64,000 nt of DNA, taken from the NCBI RefSeq assembly GCF_002295115.1, contig NZ_NSFV01000010.1:1-64000 (forward strand), read 5' to 3'. Below the pieces are notes generated by a model. The model saw nothing but the letters and a program-made list of their open reading frames with translations, ran no database searches and was not told where the DNA came from. This document shows positions 35,098 through 43,656 of the stretch, piece after piece. This stretch comes from Mesorhizobium sp. WSM4311. Its GTDB lineage: Bacteria > Pseudomonadota > Alphaproteobacteria > Rhizobiales > Rhizobiaceae. How positions within the stretch are numbered: the first letter of the stretch is position 1; every line of letters begins with the position of its first letter. The translations under genes were made by a program, and so were the position numbers.

Positions 35098-36219
35098 TTG
35101 GAACAGTCGGTCAAACCAGCGTCGAGCCTGCCGCTCAATCCGCATATCGCGGCCTTGCCACCTTACAATGCAGGCATGAACATCGCGATGGCACGGAAGC
35201 TGAGTGGCCGTCACGACATTGCCCGGCTGGCCAGCAACGAGAACCCGGATGGCTGCTCTCCAGCCGTCATGGCCGCATTGTCCTCCTCATCCTTCGAACC
35301 ATGGCGCTATGCCGATCCGGCCTGCACGGCGTTGCGAGCAGCACTTGGCGAAAGACTTCGTGTCGATCCCGGGCTGATCGTTGCCGGCAACGGCTCCGAG
35401 GAGATGATCGCCGCCATCTCGCGCGCCGTCCTGGTGCCGGGCACCTCTGTCGTGACCACGGTGCCGAGCTTCGGCTTGCATGAGATAGAGCCCCTGGCGG
35501 CAGGGGCCGATGTCATCAAGGTGGCGATGACACCCGAAATGGGGTTCGACCTTGCCGCGCTTGAAACGGCGATCGCCGCCAGGCCGCGTCTCGTTTTCAT
35601 ATCCTCGCCCTGGAATCCGGTTGGGCCGGGGCTCGACCATTCCAGCCTGCAACGGCTGATCGGCGCGGTACGGCCAGGCACCCTTCTTGTCCTTGACGAA
35701 GCCTATTTCGAATTCGCCGATGCCGGCGCGCCGGACGGCATCGAGGTCCTGCGCGGCAGCGGCATCGACCATGTGGTGCTGCGGACGTTCTCGAAAGCCT
35801 ATGGCCTGGCGGGGCTGCGCGTCGGCTATGCCGTCTGCTCCGGCCTCGAGCTGGCAAGAGTGATTGCCGCCGCCAAGACGCCATTCAACGTCAATGCGGC
35901 GGCGCAGACCGCGGCCATCGCTGCACTCGCCGACGAAAGCTGGATGAAGGCGTCGGCCGACCGCGTCAGGGCCGAGCGCGTGCGCACCGCCGCCGGGCTT
36001 GCCGGCCTTGGCCTGGGGGTCGCGCAGTCGCAGACAAACTTCCTTTTCTTTGATTGCAAAGGCGACAGTTCGAGCCTTGCCGCTGCCCTCCTGGAGCAGG
36101 GGATCATTGTCAAGGCGTGGCGCGAAGCCGGTTATGAGCACTATCTGCGCGCCACTATCGGGCTGCCGGCTGACAATGACCGACTGATCGCAGCGCTTCA
36201 GGGGTTGATGGCGCAATGA
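35098..36219 (+). CDS. HisC-like aminotransferase (class I/II), TTG start
   Basis: A 373-residue PLP enzyme resembling histidinol-phosphate aminotransferase. It has LASNENPDGCSPAV, the phosphate-binding NGSEEMIAAISRAV, SSPWNPVGPG (the usual NPNNPTG altered to SPWNPVG), LVLDEAYFEFA, and the PLP-Lys in RTFSKAYGLAGLRVGYA. No ATG is available before the conserved start, so TTG at 35098 (MEQSVKPAS) is best. It lies 47 bases after the reductase gene and overlaps the next gene by ATGA, so it belongs to a catabolic operon and is unlikely to serve histidine biosynthesis. Its likely job is to deaminate the imported amino acid. Confidence 0.86.
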   Translation: MEQSVKPASSLPLNPHIAALPPYNAGMNIAMARKLSGRHDIARLASNENPDGCSPAVMAALSSSSFEPWRYADPACTALRAALGERLRVDPGLIVAGNGSEEMIAAISRAVLVPGTSVVTTVPSFGLHEIEPLAAGADVIKVAMTPEMGFDLAALETAIAARPRLVFISSPWNPVGPGLDHSSLQRLIGAVRPGTLLVLDEAYFEFADAGAPDGIEVLRGSGIDHVVLRTFSKAYGLAGLRVGYAVCSGLELARVIAAAKTPFNVNAAAQTAAIAALADESWMKASADRVRAERVRTAAGLAGLGLGVAQSQTNFLFFDCKGDSSSLAAALLEQGIIVKAWREAGYEHYLRATIGLPADNDRLIAALQGLMAQ

Positions 36220-37709
36220 GCGGCCTCGTGTCTCCAAGGCAAACGATACGGGACGAACGGGCGGTCCCGCTTTTGGTTGTCGACGCGATGCGCGACGCCG
36301 TTGGCGCCGCGAACGTACGCACCAGTGACGCGGATTGCGGCGCCGGCATCGTCGTCACGCCTTCATCGGCCGCCGAAATCGCGGCGGTGGTGCGCATCTG
36401 CCGCCAGAACGAGGTTCCGGTGGTGCCGCAAGGCGGGAAGACCGGCCTGGTCGGCGGCGACGTTTCGTGGCCAGGCGAGATCGTTCTTTCCATGGCGCGC
36501 ATGAACCGCATCGAGCGGCTCGATCCGCTTGAACGCGTGGCGGTGGTCGGTGCCGGCGTCACCCTCGAAGCCTTGCAGACGGCCGCGCGCGAACACCGGC
36601 TGGAGCCGGGCATCGACCTTGCCGCGCGCGGCTCGGCGACGATCGGCGGCATGGTGTCGACCAACGCCGGTAGGGTGATGGCCTTTCGCAACGGCGTCAT
36701 GCGCCACCGCGTGCTTGGCCTCGAGGCCGTGCTGGCCGACGGATCGGTCTATTCCGACCTGACACGGGTGGTGAAGAATTCCGCCGGCTATGATCTGAAG
36801 CATCTCTTTATCGGCGCCGAGGGCACGCTCGGCATCGTCACCCGAGTGGCCGTCAAGCTCGATCCTTCACCGCGCGCCACAGCGACCGCGCTGTTCGGGC
36901 TGCCATCGGTCGAGGCGGCCCTGCGGACAACTCGGCTGGCGCTTGAATCGGATGCCGGGCATCTGCGCGCGGCCGAGGCGATGTGGACCTCGTATTTCAG
37001 CCTGGCCGCCGCCGCGCATGAATGGTCTGAACGCAGTGTGCCGCTCGATCAGCCGCTGTTCCTGCTGCTGTCGCTTGGCGGCGCGCGCGAAAGCGCGCTG
37101 CGCGAGGACTTCGAGCGGATCTATTTGGAGACGATGCAGCAGTATCCCGAAGCGACCGGCATCATCGCCGACTCGCGGCGGCAGGAAGACGACCTGTGGC
37201 GGCTGCGCGAGGACAGCAGCGTGCTCTACCGCGCTCATCCCCACGCGCCTTCCTTCGACGTGTCTGTCCCATTGTCGGAAATTCCGGCCTATCTCGACAG
37301 AATCCTGCCCGGGCTCGCCGCCGTCGAACCGGATCTTGCACCCTATGTCTTCGGACATCTCGCCGATGGGAACCTGCACATCATCCTCAACCGGAAGGGC
37401 CCGCTGGCGCCTGACGTGGCGATCGCTGTCGAGCGCGTCCTCTATCAACAGCTCGGGGAGATTGGCGGTTCCTTTTCCGCCGAGCACGGAGTTGGGTCAA
37501 AACGCATCCATTCCCTGCTGGCGACAGCTGACCCGACAAAGCTCGACGCGATGGAGCGCGTGAAACGAGCGCTGGACGAGCGGTCGATCATGAACCCCGA
37601 CAAGGTGCTTCCCCGCGATGCCTGGTTCGTTCGGTCCTCAAGCCCATCCCCTTCCGGCAATGAGAACCGATTGCCCCCCAAGAACACGAGCGACCTCAAC
37701 GATGAGTAG
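36216..37709 (+). CDS. FAD-linked 2-hydroxyacid dehydrogenase (D-2-hydroxyglutarate/D-lactate dehydrogenase type)
   Basis: A 497-residue FAD_binding_4/FAD-oxidase C-type flavoprotein of GlcD/D2HGDH kind. The FAD-binding region has VPQGGKTGLVGGDV and ARGSATIGGMVSTNAGR; the C-terminal domain carries the metal/substrate motif FGHLADGNLHIIL and EHGVGSKRI. It would oxidise a D-2-hydroxyacid to the 2-oxoacid. Both ends overlap neighbouring genes (ATGA with the aminotransferase; the next ATG at 37702 inside this gene). Its role in the operon may be to interconvert the hydroxyacid/oxoacid that the aminotransferase makes. Confidence 0.9.
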   Translation: MSGLVSPRQTIRDERAVPLLVVDAMRDAVGAANVRTSDADCGAGIVVTPSSAAEIAAVVRICRQNEVPVVPQGGKTGLVGGDVSWPGEIVLSMARMNRIERLDPLERVAVVGAGVTLEALQTAAREHRLEPGIDLAARGSATIGGMVSTNAGRVMAFRNGVMRHRVLGLEAVLADGSVYSDLTRVVKNSAGYDLKHLFIGAEGTLGIVTRVAVKLDPSPRATATALFGLPSVEAALRTTRLALESDAGHLRAAEAMWTSYFSLAAAAHEWSERSVPLDQPLFLLLSLGGARESALREDFERIYLETMQQYPEATGIIADSRRQEDDLWRLREDSSVLYRAHPHAPSFDVSVPLSEIPAYLDRILPGLAAVEPDLAPYVFGHLADGNLHIILNRKGPLAPDVAIAVERVLYQQLGEIGGSFSAEHGVGSKRIHSLLATADPTKLDAMERVKRALDERSIMNPDKVLPRDAWFVRSSSPSPSGNENRLPPKNTSDLNDE

Positions 37710-39747
37710 CCCCATGCCGCAACCGCAGGGAATGAACGGATTGACCGCAACCACCCGACGTCCCGTGGAATCAGCGACGCGCCATGATGAGCCGGCACTA
37801 GCCTATCCCGGCGACTTTGCCGCCTTGCGCCAGGGCTTTCGCGAAGCGGCGGAGCGGGCGGGCGCAGAACTGTCCGAGTATGTCCATCCGCTGAACGGAC
37901 CGGATGGCGAGACCCTGGCGACAGATGTGGCGCTGCTGGGCCGACGCGATGCGCGCAAGCTGATCGTGGTCATCTCGGGCACGCATGGCGTCGAGGGGCC
38001 ATTCGGCTCGGCCTGCCAGACCGCCTGGCTTGGCCAGAAAAACCTGCGGCGCTTGCCTGACGACATCGCGATCCTTGCCATCCATCTCATCAATCCCTGG
38101 GGCACGGCGTGGTTGCGGCGCGTCAACGAAGACAATGTCGACCTCAACCGTAACTTCATCGACTGGTCGGCGAGTGCTCCGGTCAACAACGGCTATGCCG
38201 GTCTCCACGACGCCGTGGCATACCGCGAGTGGGAAGGGCCGGATCGAATAGCGGCTGACGAGAAGCTCGCCGCGGCGCGCAAGAGGCTTGGGCACGCCGG
38301 GCTGGCGGCGATTATCGAGGCAGGCCAATATGAGTTCGCCGACGGGATGTTCTATGGCGGCGGCGGCCCTGTCTGGTCGAATCGGACGTTGAACGAAATC
38401 CTGAAGACCTTTGCCGCCAAGGCGCGGCAGGCCATCGTCTTCGACCTGCATACGGGAGCGGGGCCTTACGGTTATCCGGCACTGCTTTCGGTGGCGAGTT
38501 CCGAGCATGCCGGTCTTGCCTGGGGCAAATCCATCTTCGGGCCAGCGCTGACGACCGTGCTGACAGGCCCGGGCGCCAAGACAGGCACCGGCATCGCGGC
38601 GACGGCGACTGGCTATGTCTCGGACGCCGTGCGCAAGGCAATGCCGAACGCGCGCGTGCTGCCGCTTGTCGTCGAATGCGGCACCCTGGAGGGGCCTGCC
38701 GTCATGGAAGCGGTGCAGGCCGACAACTGGCTGCATCTGTTCGGCAAGCTCGATTCGCCGCTCGGCAAGCGGATCCGGGAGACGCTGCGCTCGGCCTTCA
38801 TTCCGGATGATCCGGATTGGCAGCGCGCCTGCCTGTCCAGCAGTCTGCGCCATTTCGACCGCGCGCTGGCGGACCTGAAGGCTGTCGAGCTGGATCAGGA
38901 CGAAGCCATCAAAGGCGAACCGTCGTCACCCACCGTTCGCGCTGAGGTTGCCGATCCGGCGCCCGCTGACGAAGCAAAGATCACGACGCCGGCCGTACAG
39001 ATCGACGAGCTTCACAAGAGCTTCGGCTCGCTTCTGGTGTTGAAGGGCGTCAATCTTACCGCTCACGCCGGCGAAGTGATTTCCATGATCGGCTCGTCAG
39101 GCTCGGGCAAGAGTACATTCCTGCGCTGCATCAATCTTCTGGAACAGCCGGACGGCGGAAAGGTCTCCATCGACGGCGAGGTAATCAAGATGAAGCCGGT
39201 GTCGAACGGCCGTCTTGGTCCGGCCGACATGGCGCAGGTCGAGCGTATCCGCGCGCGCGTCGGCATGGTGTTTCAGAACTTCAATCTATGGCCGCACATG
39301 ACGGTGGTGGAAAACATCGTCGAGGCGCCCCGGCACGTGCTGAAGGAGCCGCGCGAGAAGGCCATCGAACACGCGCACGCCTTGCTGAAGAAGGTCGGGC
39401 TCGCCGACAAGCATGCCCACTATCCCGGCCAGTTGTCCGGCGGCCAGCAGCAGCGGGCGGCGATCGCCCGCACGCTGGCGATGCGGCCCAAGGTCATCCT
39501 CTTCGACGAGCCGACTTCGGCGCTCGATCCCGAGCTGGTCGGCGAGGTGCTGCGGGTGATTCGCCAGCTGGCGGAGGAAGGCAACACCATGATCCTCGTG
39601 ACGCATGAGATGCAGTTCGCGCGCGAGGTCTCCCACAAGGTTCTGTTTCTCCACCAGGGAAAGGTGGAGGAAGAGGGTGCGCCAGCGGAGCTGTTCGGCA
39701 GTCCGCGCTCCGAGCGTCTGCGCCAATTCCTGGCCCGGACACTTTGA
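37702..39747 (+). CDS. fusion of M14/DUF2817 metallopeptidase and polar-amino-acid ABC transporter ATPase
   Basis: A single 681-residue ORF with two unrelated domains. Residues ~20-392 are a DUF2817 (M14-like carboxypeptidase) domain with zinc ligands H95 and E98 (GTHGVEG) and H250 (FDLHTGAG), the substrate Arg in VDLNRNF, and a candidate catalytic Glu in VVECGTLEG. Residues ~394-430 are a Pro/Ala/Glu-rich linker. Residues ~432-681 are a GlnQ/HisP-type ATPase: Walker A GSSGSGKST (~464), LSGGQQQR (~578), and Walker B VILFDEPTSALD. The frame is continuous, and no ATG or ribosome site begins the ATPase alone. The matching binding protein and permeases follow directly, and no separate ATPase is encoded. 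A peptidase fused to an importer ATPase could cleave the substrate on entry; that is inference. Confidence 0.88.
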   Translation: MSSPMPQPQGMNGLTATTRRPVESATRHDEPALAYPGDFAALRQGFREAAERAGAELSEYVHPLNGPDGETLATDVALLGRRDARKLIVVISGTHGVEGPFGSACQTAWLGQKNLRRLPDDIAILAIHLINPWGTAWLRRVNEDNVDLNRNFIDWSASAPVNNGYAGLHDAVAYREWEGPDRIAADEKLAAARKRLGHAGLAAIIEAGQYEFADGMFYGGGGPVWSNRTLNEILKTFAAKARQAIVFDLHTGAGPYGYPALLSVASSEHAGLAWGKSIFGPALTTVLTGPGAKTGTGIAATATGYVSDAVRKAMPNARVLPLVVECGTLEGPAVMEAVQADNWLHLFGKLDSPLGKRIRETLRSAFIPDDPDWQRACLSSSLRHFDRALADLKAVELDQDEAIKGEPSSPTVRAEVADPAPADEAKITTPAVQIDELHKSFGSLLVLKGVNLTAHAGEVISMIGSSGSGKSTFLRCINLLEQPDGGKVSIDGEVIKMKPVSNGRLGPADMAQVERIRARVGMVFQNFNLWPHMTVVENIVEAPRHVLKEPREKAIEHAHALLKKVGLADKHAHYPGQLSGGQQQRAAIARTLAMRPKVILFDEPTSALDPELVGEVLRVIRQLAEEGNTMILVTHEMQFAREVSHKVLFLHQGKVEEEGAPAELFGSPRSERLRQFLARTL

Positions 39748-39820
39748 GGAAGCCGCATCCTCGAAGCGTCCGGTTCGGACCGGACAACTGCAATGAAGAC
39801 CAACAACAAGGGGAACTGAC

Positions 39821-40618
39821 ATGAAACTGAAAGTCTTGACGCTGCTTGCCTTTCTCACGGGAACCATGGGCAGCGCATTGGCGGCCGAAGGCGAGCTGTC
39901 CATCGGCACGGAAGGCGCCTACCCGCCATGGAGCATGTCCGACGCCAACGGCAATGTCACCGGCTTCGACGCCGATGTCGGCGCCTTGCTCTGCGCCAAG
40001 CTTGACGTGAAGTGCCATTTCGTCGTGCAGGCGTTCGACGGGTTGATCCCGGCACTGAAGGCCAAGCGCTTCGATGTCATCATCTCGGGCATGTCGATCA
40101 CCGCCGACCGCAAGAAAGAGATCAATTTCAGCGCCGGCTATGCCGAACTGGCCAACATGTTCGTGGCGGCCAAGGGTTCGGATCTCGCCGCCATCACTGA
40201 TGTCGACACGCTGTTGAAATCGCTGGACGGCAAGAAGGTGGGCGTGCAGGCCGGCACGACCCACGCACATTTCCTCGAGAAGCGCGCCCCGAATGCCGAT
40301 CTCAAGACCTACGACACGCTCGACCAGATGCAGATCGACCTGGCGAGCGGTCGCATCGATACCGCTTTCGCTGATCAATCCGCCTTGCAGGACTTCCTGG
40401 ACAAGCCCGATGGCAAGAATTTTCAGCTGATCGGCGTCGAGATCAAGAGCACCTTCGATCCGACGCTCGGCGAAGGCATTGGCGTCGGCATCGCGCAGGA
40501 AAACACCGAACTCAAAGCCAAGATCGACAAGGCGCTTTGCGAGTTGATCGCCGACGGCTCGGTCGGCAAGGCCAGCCAGAAATGGTTCAAGACCGACATC
40601 TCCCGGCCCTGCAAATAA
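39821..40618 (+). CDS. polar amino acid ABC transporter substrate-binding protein
   Basis: A 265-residue SBP_bac_3 protein. The signal peptide LTLLAFLTGTMGSALAAEG predicts export to the periplasm with cleavage after ALA. The mature part starts LSIGTEGAYPPWSMSDANG and includes GFDADVGALLCAKL, SGMSITADRKKEINFSAGY, and VGVQAGTTHAHFLEK, all typical of lysine/arginine/ornithine/octopine binding proteins. A GGGGAA ribosome site precedes the ATG. It completes the transporter with the permeases at 40696 and 41406 and the fused ATPase upstream. Confidence 0.92.
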   Translation: MKLKVLTLLAFLTGTMGSALAAEGELSIGTEGAYPPWSMSDANGNVTGFDADVGALLCAKLDVKCHFVVQAFDGLIPALKAKRFDVIISGMSITADRKKEINFSAGYAELANMFVAAKGSDLAAITDVDTLLKSLDGKKVGVQAGTTHAHFLEKRAPNADLKTYDTLDQMQIDLASGRIDTAFADQSALQDFLDKPDGKNFQLIGVEIKSTFDPTLGEGIGVGIAQENTELKAKIDKALCELIADGSVGKASQKWFKTDISRPCK

Positions 40619-40633
40619 ACGCTGAAAAGCTCT

Positions 40634-40663
40634 CGCATGCGTCCGGGCTGCCGGGCGCATGCG
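40634..40663 (+). promoter_or_regulatory. intercistronic stem-loop after binding-protein gene
   Basis: CGCATGCGTCCGG (40634-40646) pairs with CCGGGCGCATGCG (40651-40663) over 13 bp with one G-U pair and a 4-base loop. It starts 15 bases after the binding-protein stop and 33 bases before the permease gene, without a strong T run. It is the same placement as the hairpin at 16383-16412 and probably stabilises the upstream mRNA or limits read-through. Confidence 0.65.
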
Positions 40664-40695
40664 TCTCATTCACGCGGCACATTTAGGGAACTCAG

Positions 40696-41409
40696 ATGGA
40701 ATTCGGTCTCTGGCAGGTTTGGGAAGCGGGTTGGGTCACCGCCATCCTGCGCGGCGCGTCGATAACGATCCTCGTCGGTCTCGTCAGCATGGCGGCCGGT
40801 CTGGTGATCGGCATCGTCTGCGGTCTCATCAAATGGGCCCGGATATTTCCGCTTTCACTGTTGGTCGATGCCTATACATCGCTGGTGCGTGGCGTGCCCG
40901 AATTGCTCATTATCTATCTCTTGTTCTTCAGTTCGGTTGAATTCGTGACCAAGGTCGTGACAGCGTTCGGCTATGCCGGTGTCGCGGAGAGCGGCTATGC
41001 GTTCGTCATCGCGGTCATCGCCATCGGCGCGATCTCCGGCGCCTATTCGACCGAGGTCGTGCGCGGGGGGCTCGGCGCGATCCCCGATGGGCATATCGAG
41101 GCCGCTCGCGCGCTGGGACTGTCGGGTTGGCGGATCTTTAGCCGCATCATCGCACCGCAGATGCTGCGCATCGCGGTTCCCGGCATCAACAATGTCTGGC
41201 AGACGACGATCAAGGATACGGCCCTGGTTTCCGTGGTCGGTCTTCAGGAGTTGATGCGCGTTTCCTTCATCGGCGCGAATTCCACGCGCCATCCATTTAT
41301 TTTCTACCTGATCGCGGCGGTGGTTTATCTGCTCATCACCCTTGTAAGCCAGGCCGGCTTCGACGGGATCGAACGCCTGCTCAGGCTGCGGACGAGAAAA
41401 GCAGTATGA
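40696..41409 (+). CDS. polar amino acid ABC transporter permease (HisQ/OccQ type)
   Basis: A 237-residue HisM/HisQ-family permease. Several membrane helices are evident (ASITILVGLVSMAAGLVIGI; ESGYAFVIAVIAIGAISGAY; FIFYLIAAVVYLLITLVSQA) and the EAA loop is GHIEAARALGLSGWRIFSRI. It overlaps the second permease gene by ATGA. Together they form the membrane channel fed by the SBP_bac_3 protein. Confidence 0.92.
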   Translation: MEFGLWQVWEAGWVTAILRGASITILVGLVSMAAGLVIGIVCGLIKWARIFPLSLLVDAYTSLVRGVPELLIIYLLFFSSVEFVTKVVTAFGYAGVAESGYAFVIAVIAIGAISGAYSTEVVRGGLGAIPDGHIEAARALGLSGWRIFSRIIAPQMLRIAVPGINNVWQTTIKDTALVSVVGLQELMRVSFIGANSTRHPFIFYLIAAVVYLLITLVSQAGFDGIERLLRLRTRKAV

Positions 41410-42131
41410 TAGACCTCATCCAGCTTGCGGCTCCAGTTCTGCTGAAGGGCCTATGGGTCACGGCAGCGCTGACCTTCGTTTCGGTGCTGATCGGCTTCAA
41501 TCTGGGCCTCGGTCTGGCACTGATGCGGCTGTCGTCGAACCGGCTGTTGTCAGGTTTCGCCAAATACTACAGCAATGTTTTTCGCGGGACTCCGCTGCTG
41601 GTGCAGATATTCCTGTTCTACTACGGGCTTGGCCAGCTTTCGCTGATCAAGGACAATGCGGCTTTGTGGTGGGTGATCAGCGACGGCGCACGCTGCGCCG
41701 TGCTGGCGCTTGCATTGAATACGGCCGCCTACACGTCAGAAATCCTGCGCGGCGGATTGATGTCGGTTCCGGTCGGTCTCGTCGAAGCAGCCCAGGCGTG
41801 CGGCATGTCGCGCATGCTGCGGTTCCGCCGCATCGAGTTCCCGCTCGCCATCCGCCAGGCGCTGCCGGCCTATGGCAACGAGCTGATCCTTGTCGTCAAA
41901 GGCACCAGCCTCGCCTCGACGATCACGGTGCTCGAAATCACCGGTTACGCCAAGCGGCTGATGAGCCAGACCTTCGCGATCTTCGAGATATTCGCCATTG
42001 CCGGGGTGCTCTACCTGGTGATCAACCTGCTGCTGATCGCGATTGTCCGCGTCCTTGAACGCTTTCTCATGCGGCACGAGACGTCTTCTCGTCGAAAATC
42101 GGTAGCGCTCACCCAGGTCGATCTACCGTGA
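41406..42131 (+). CDS. polar amino acid ABC transporter permease (HisM/OccM type)
   Basis: A 241-residue HisM-family permease with helices at VTAALTFVSVLIGFNLGLGL, CAVLALALNTAAYTSEILRG and IAGVLYLVINLLLIAIVRVL. Its EAA loop is VEAAQACGMSRMLRFRRIEF. FRGTPLLVQIFLFYYGLG is the strongly conserved segment of this family. It is the last gene of the Rieske/aminotransferase/peptidase operon; a 607-base gap follows. Confidence 0.92.
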   Translation: MIDLIQLAAPVLLKGLWVTAALTFVSVLIGFNLGLGLALMRLSSNRLLSGFAKYYSNVFRGTPLLVQIFLFYYGLGQLSLIKDNAALWWVISDGARCAVLALALNTAAYTSEILRGGLMSVPVGLVEAAQACGMSRMLRFRRIEFPLAIRQALPAYGNELILVVKGTSLASTITVLEITGYAKRLMSQTFAIFEIFAIAGVLYLVINLLLIAIVRVLERFLMRHETSSRRKSVALTQVDLP

Positions 42132-42738
42132 TTTCGTCACATCTTAAGATTGGCTGTTTGATCTGCCCGCTCTCTGCAACCCATCATCATCGATAAGCCC
42201 GGGACCGCGTCGGCCTTAGGGTTCGCGACCCGAAAGGTTGCCCCTATCTCATTCGTCCACCGTCCCCTGGAGAATGCAATCCTCGGCCAAGGGCGATCTC
42301 GGGCCCAAACTACCGCATTCTCTTTGGGCTGCTCCGAAAGCGGGCCGTCCGTGTCCGGCCACATTTCGGCCAATCACAAAGTGAGTCCTGGGCCACTCGG
42401 GCTAAATTGGTATGTCGAGCCAGTAATCAATCTCGTTCGTTGTTTTCGGGTTCGCCAGACCATACGAGATCGTACGAAGGATATGGGCTGGCTAACAATC
42501 CGCTAAACCATTGATTTTCCTTAGAAAGATCACACTCTTGCATAGTTCGGCCTGTGGTCTCATCCTAGTCGGATGAAGTCTGAGGAGAAAGCTTCCGGCA
42601 GCAGAGCGGACACCACTGAGCGACCGGTTTCGGCATTTCGAGAACGCAAAGTGGCGCGGAATGTTGCGAGCAAATCTTCGCAGCACGGCCGCCAAAGTGC
42701 GCGGTGAAGCAGCGGCCGCGCAACCAGGGGAGCCTGAT
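42132..42738. other. gene-poor intergenic region upstream of the SDR gene
   Basis: About 600 bases with no convincing gene and lower G+C in its second half. It separates two unrelated operons and probably holds the promoter for the SDR gene. TACGA-GA-TCGTA at 42463-42474 is a short palindrome that could be a regulator site, but it is too short to trust. Confidence 0.45.
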
Positions 42739-43503
42739 TTGACCTTGCCTTCGTCTACCAACAAGCGTGCGCTGATCACAGGGGCGGGTGCTGCCGACGG
42801 CATCGGCTTTGCCATCGCGCGGCAGCTTGGCCTTGCCGGTCATGCCGTTTTCCTGAGCGGTGCCAGCGCGCGTGTACTCGATCGCGCCGCCGAGCTTTGC
42901 GCCGAAGACATCAATGCCAAAGCCGCGGTCGCCGATCTCACCATCGCAGTCGAAGTCGCGCGGCTGCGGGCGGATGTCGGCGCTGTCGACATCCTGGTCA
43001 ACAATGCCGGCATGGGCTCGCTGGCATCGCCCTCGGCCGACAGGGCGTTTCTCGCCATGACGGAGGCCGACTGGGACCAAGGGATTGCCGTCAGCCTGAA
43101 GACGGCCTTCCTGGTCACCCGGGCGTTTTTGCCGGCGATGGTAAAGGCAGGCTATGGGCGTATCATCAATGTGGCGTCGGTCACCGGGCCATTGGTGGCT
43201 TTCGAAGGCACATCAGCCTATTCCGCCGCCAAAGCCGGCATGGTCGGCCTGACGCGCACGCTGGCGCTCGAAGTGGCAAAAAGCGGCATCACGGCCAATG
43301 CCGTGGCGCCCGGCTGGATCGAAACAGGTTCGTCGAGCGAGATGGAACGGCAAGCTGCCCTGCACACGCCACCGGCGCGGGCCGGGCGACCGGACGAGGT
43401 TGCCGCAGCGGTGATGTTCCTGGCATCGGAAGGCGCGAGCTACGTCAACGGCGCCCTGCTGGTGGTCGACGGCGGCAACAGCCTTCAGGAGCGCAAGGGC
43501 TGA
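42739..43503 (+). CDS. short-chain dehydrogenase/reductase, TTG start
   Basis: A 254-residue classical SDR. The cofactor motif is ALITGAGAADGIGFAIARQL (G-x3-G-I-G form), followed by NNAGMG, the catalytic Ser in INVASVTG, the Tyr and Lys in YSAAKAG, and a C-terminal SYVNGALLVVDGGNS. I prefer TTG at 42739 because AGGGGAG lies 7 bases before it and the family begins close to this point; an ATG at 42661 would add 26 residues and has no ribosome site. Its place beside a sugar transporter suggests oxidation of a sugar alcohol or sugar acid. Confidence 0.88.
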   Translation: MTLPSSTNKRALITGAGAADGIGFAIARQLGLAGHAVFLSGASARVLDRAAELCAEDINAKAAVADLTIAVEVARLRADVGAVDILVNNAGMGSLASPSADRAFLAMTEADWDQGIAVSLKTAFLVTRAFLPAMVKAGYGRIINVASVTGPLVAFEGTSAYSAAKAGMVGLTRTLALEVAKSGITANAVAPGWIETGSSSEMERQAALHTPPARAGRPDEVAAAVMFLASEGASYVNGALLVVDGGNSLQERKG

Positions 43504-43656
43504 CTCCGAGACGACCGGTCGTTCACGATCGGGTCGGGTTTATGGAAAGCACTGGAAACGGCATCGCCAATGCATTCGCCGAGGCTGAAGCGACGGTCCA
43601 CCAACTTCCTGACGGATGCATCGATTCCCCAGCGGAGCTTCCGCCATCCACAAAGT

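Noticed and set aside
35098..36219. Assigning the HisC-like gene to histidine biosynthesis (hisC).
   Set aside because: It is locked by overlaps into a catabolic/transport operon, has an altered NPxNPTG motif and no other his genes are near.
37618..37701. An upstream in-frame start that would lengthen the peptidase-ATPase fusion by 28 residues.
   Set aside because: The added residues lie entirely inside the preceding FAD-dehydrogenase gene, have no ribosome site and look like shadow sequence; ATG 37702 overlaps the stop in the usual coupled manner.
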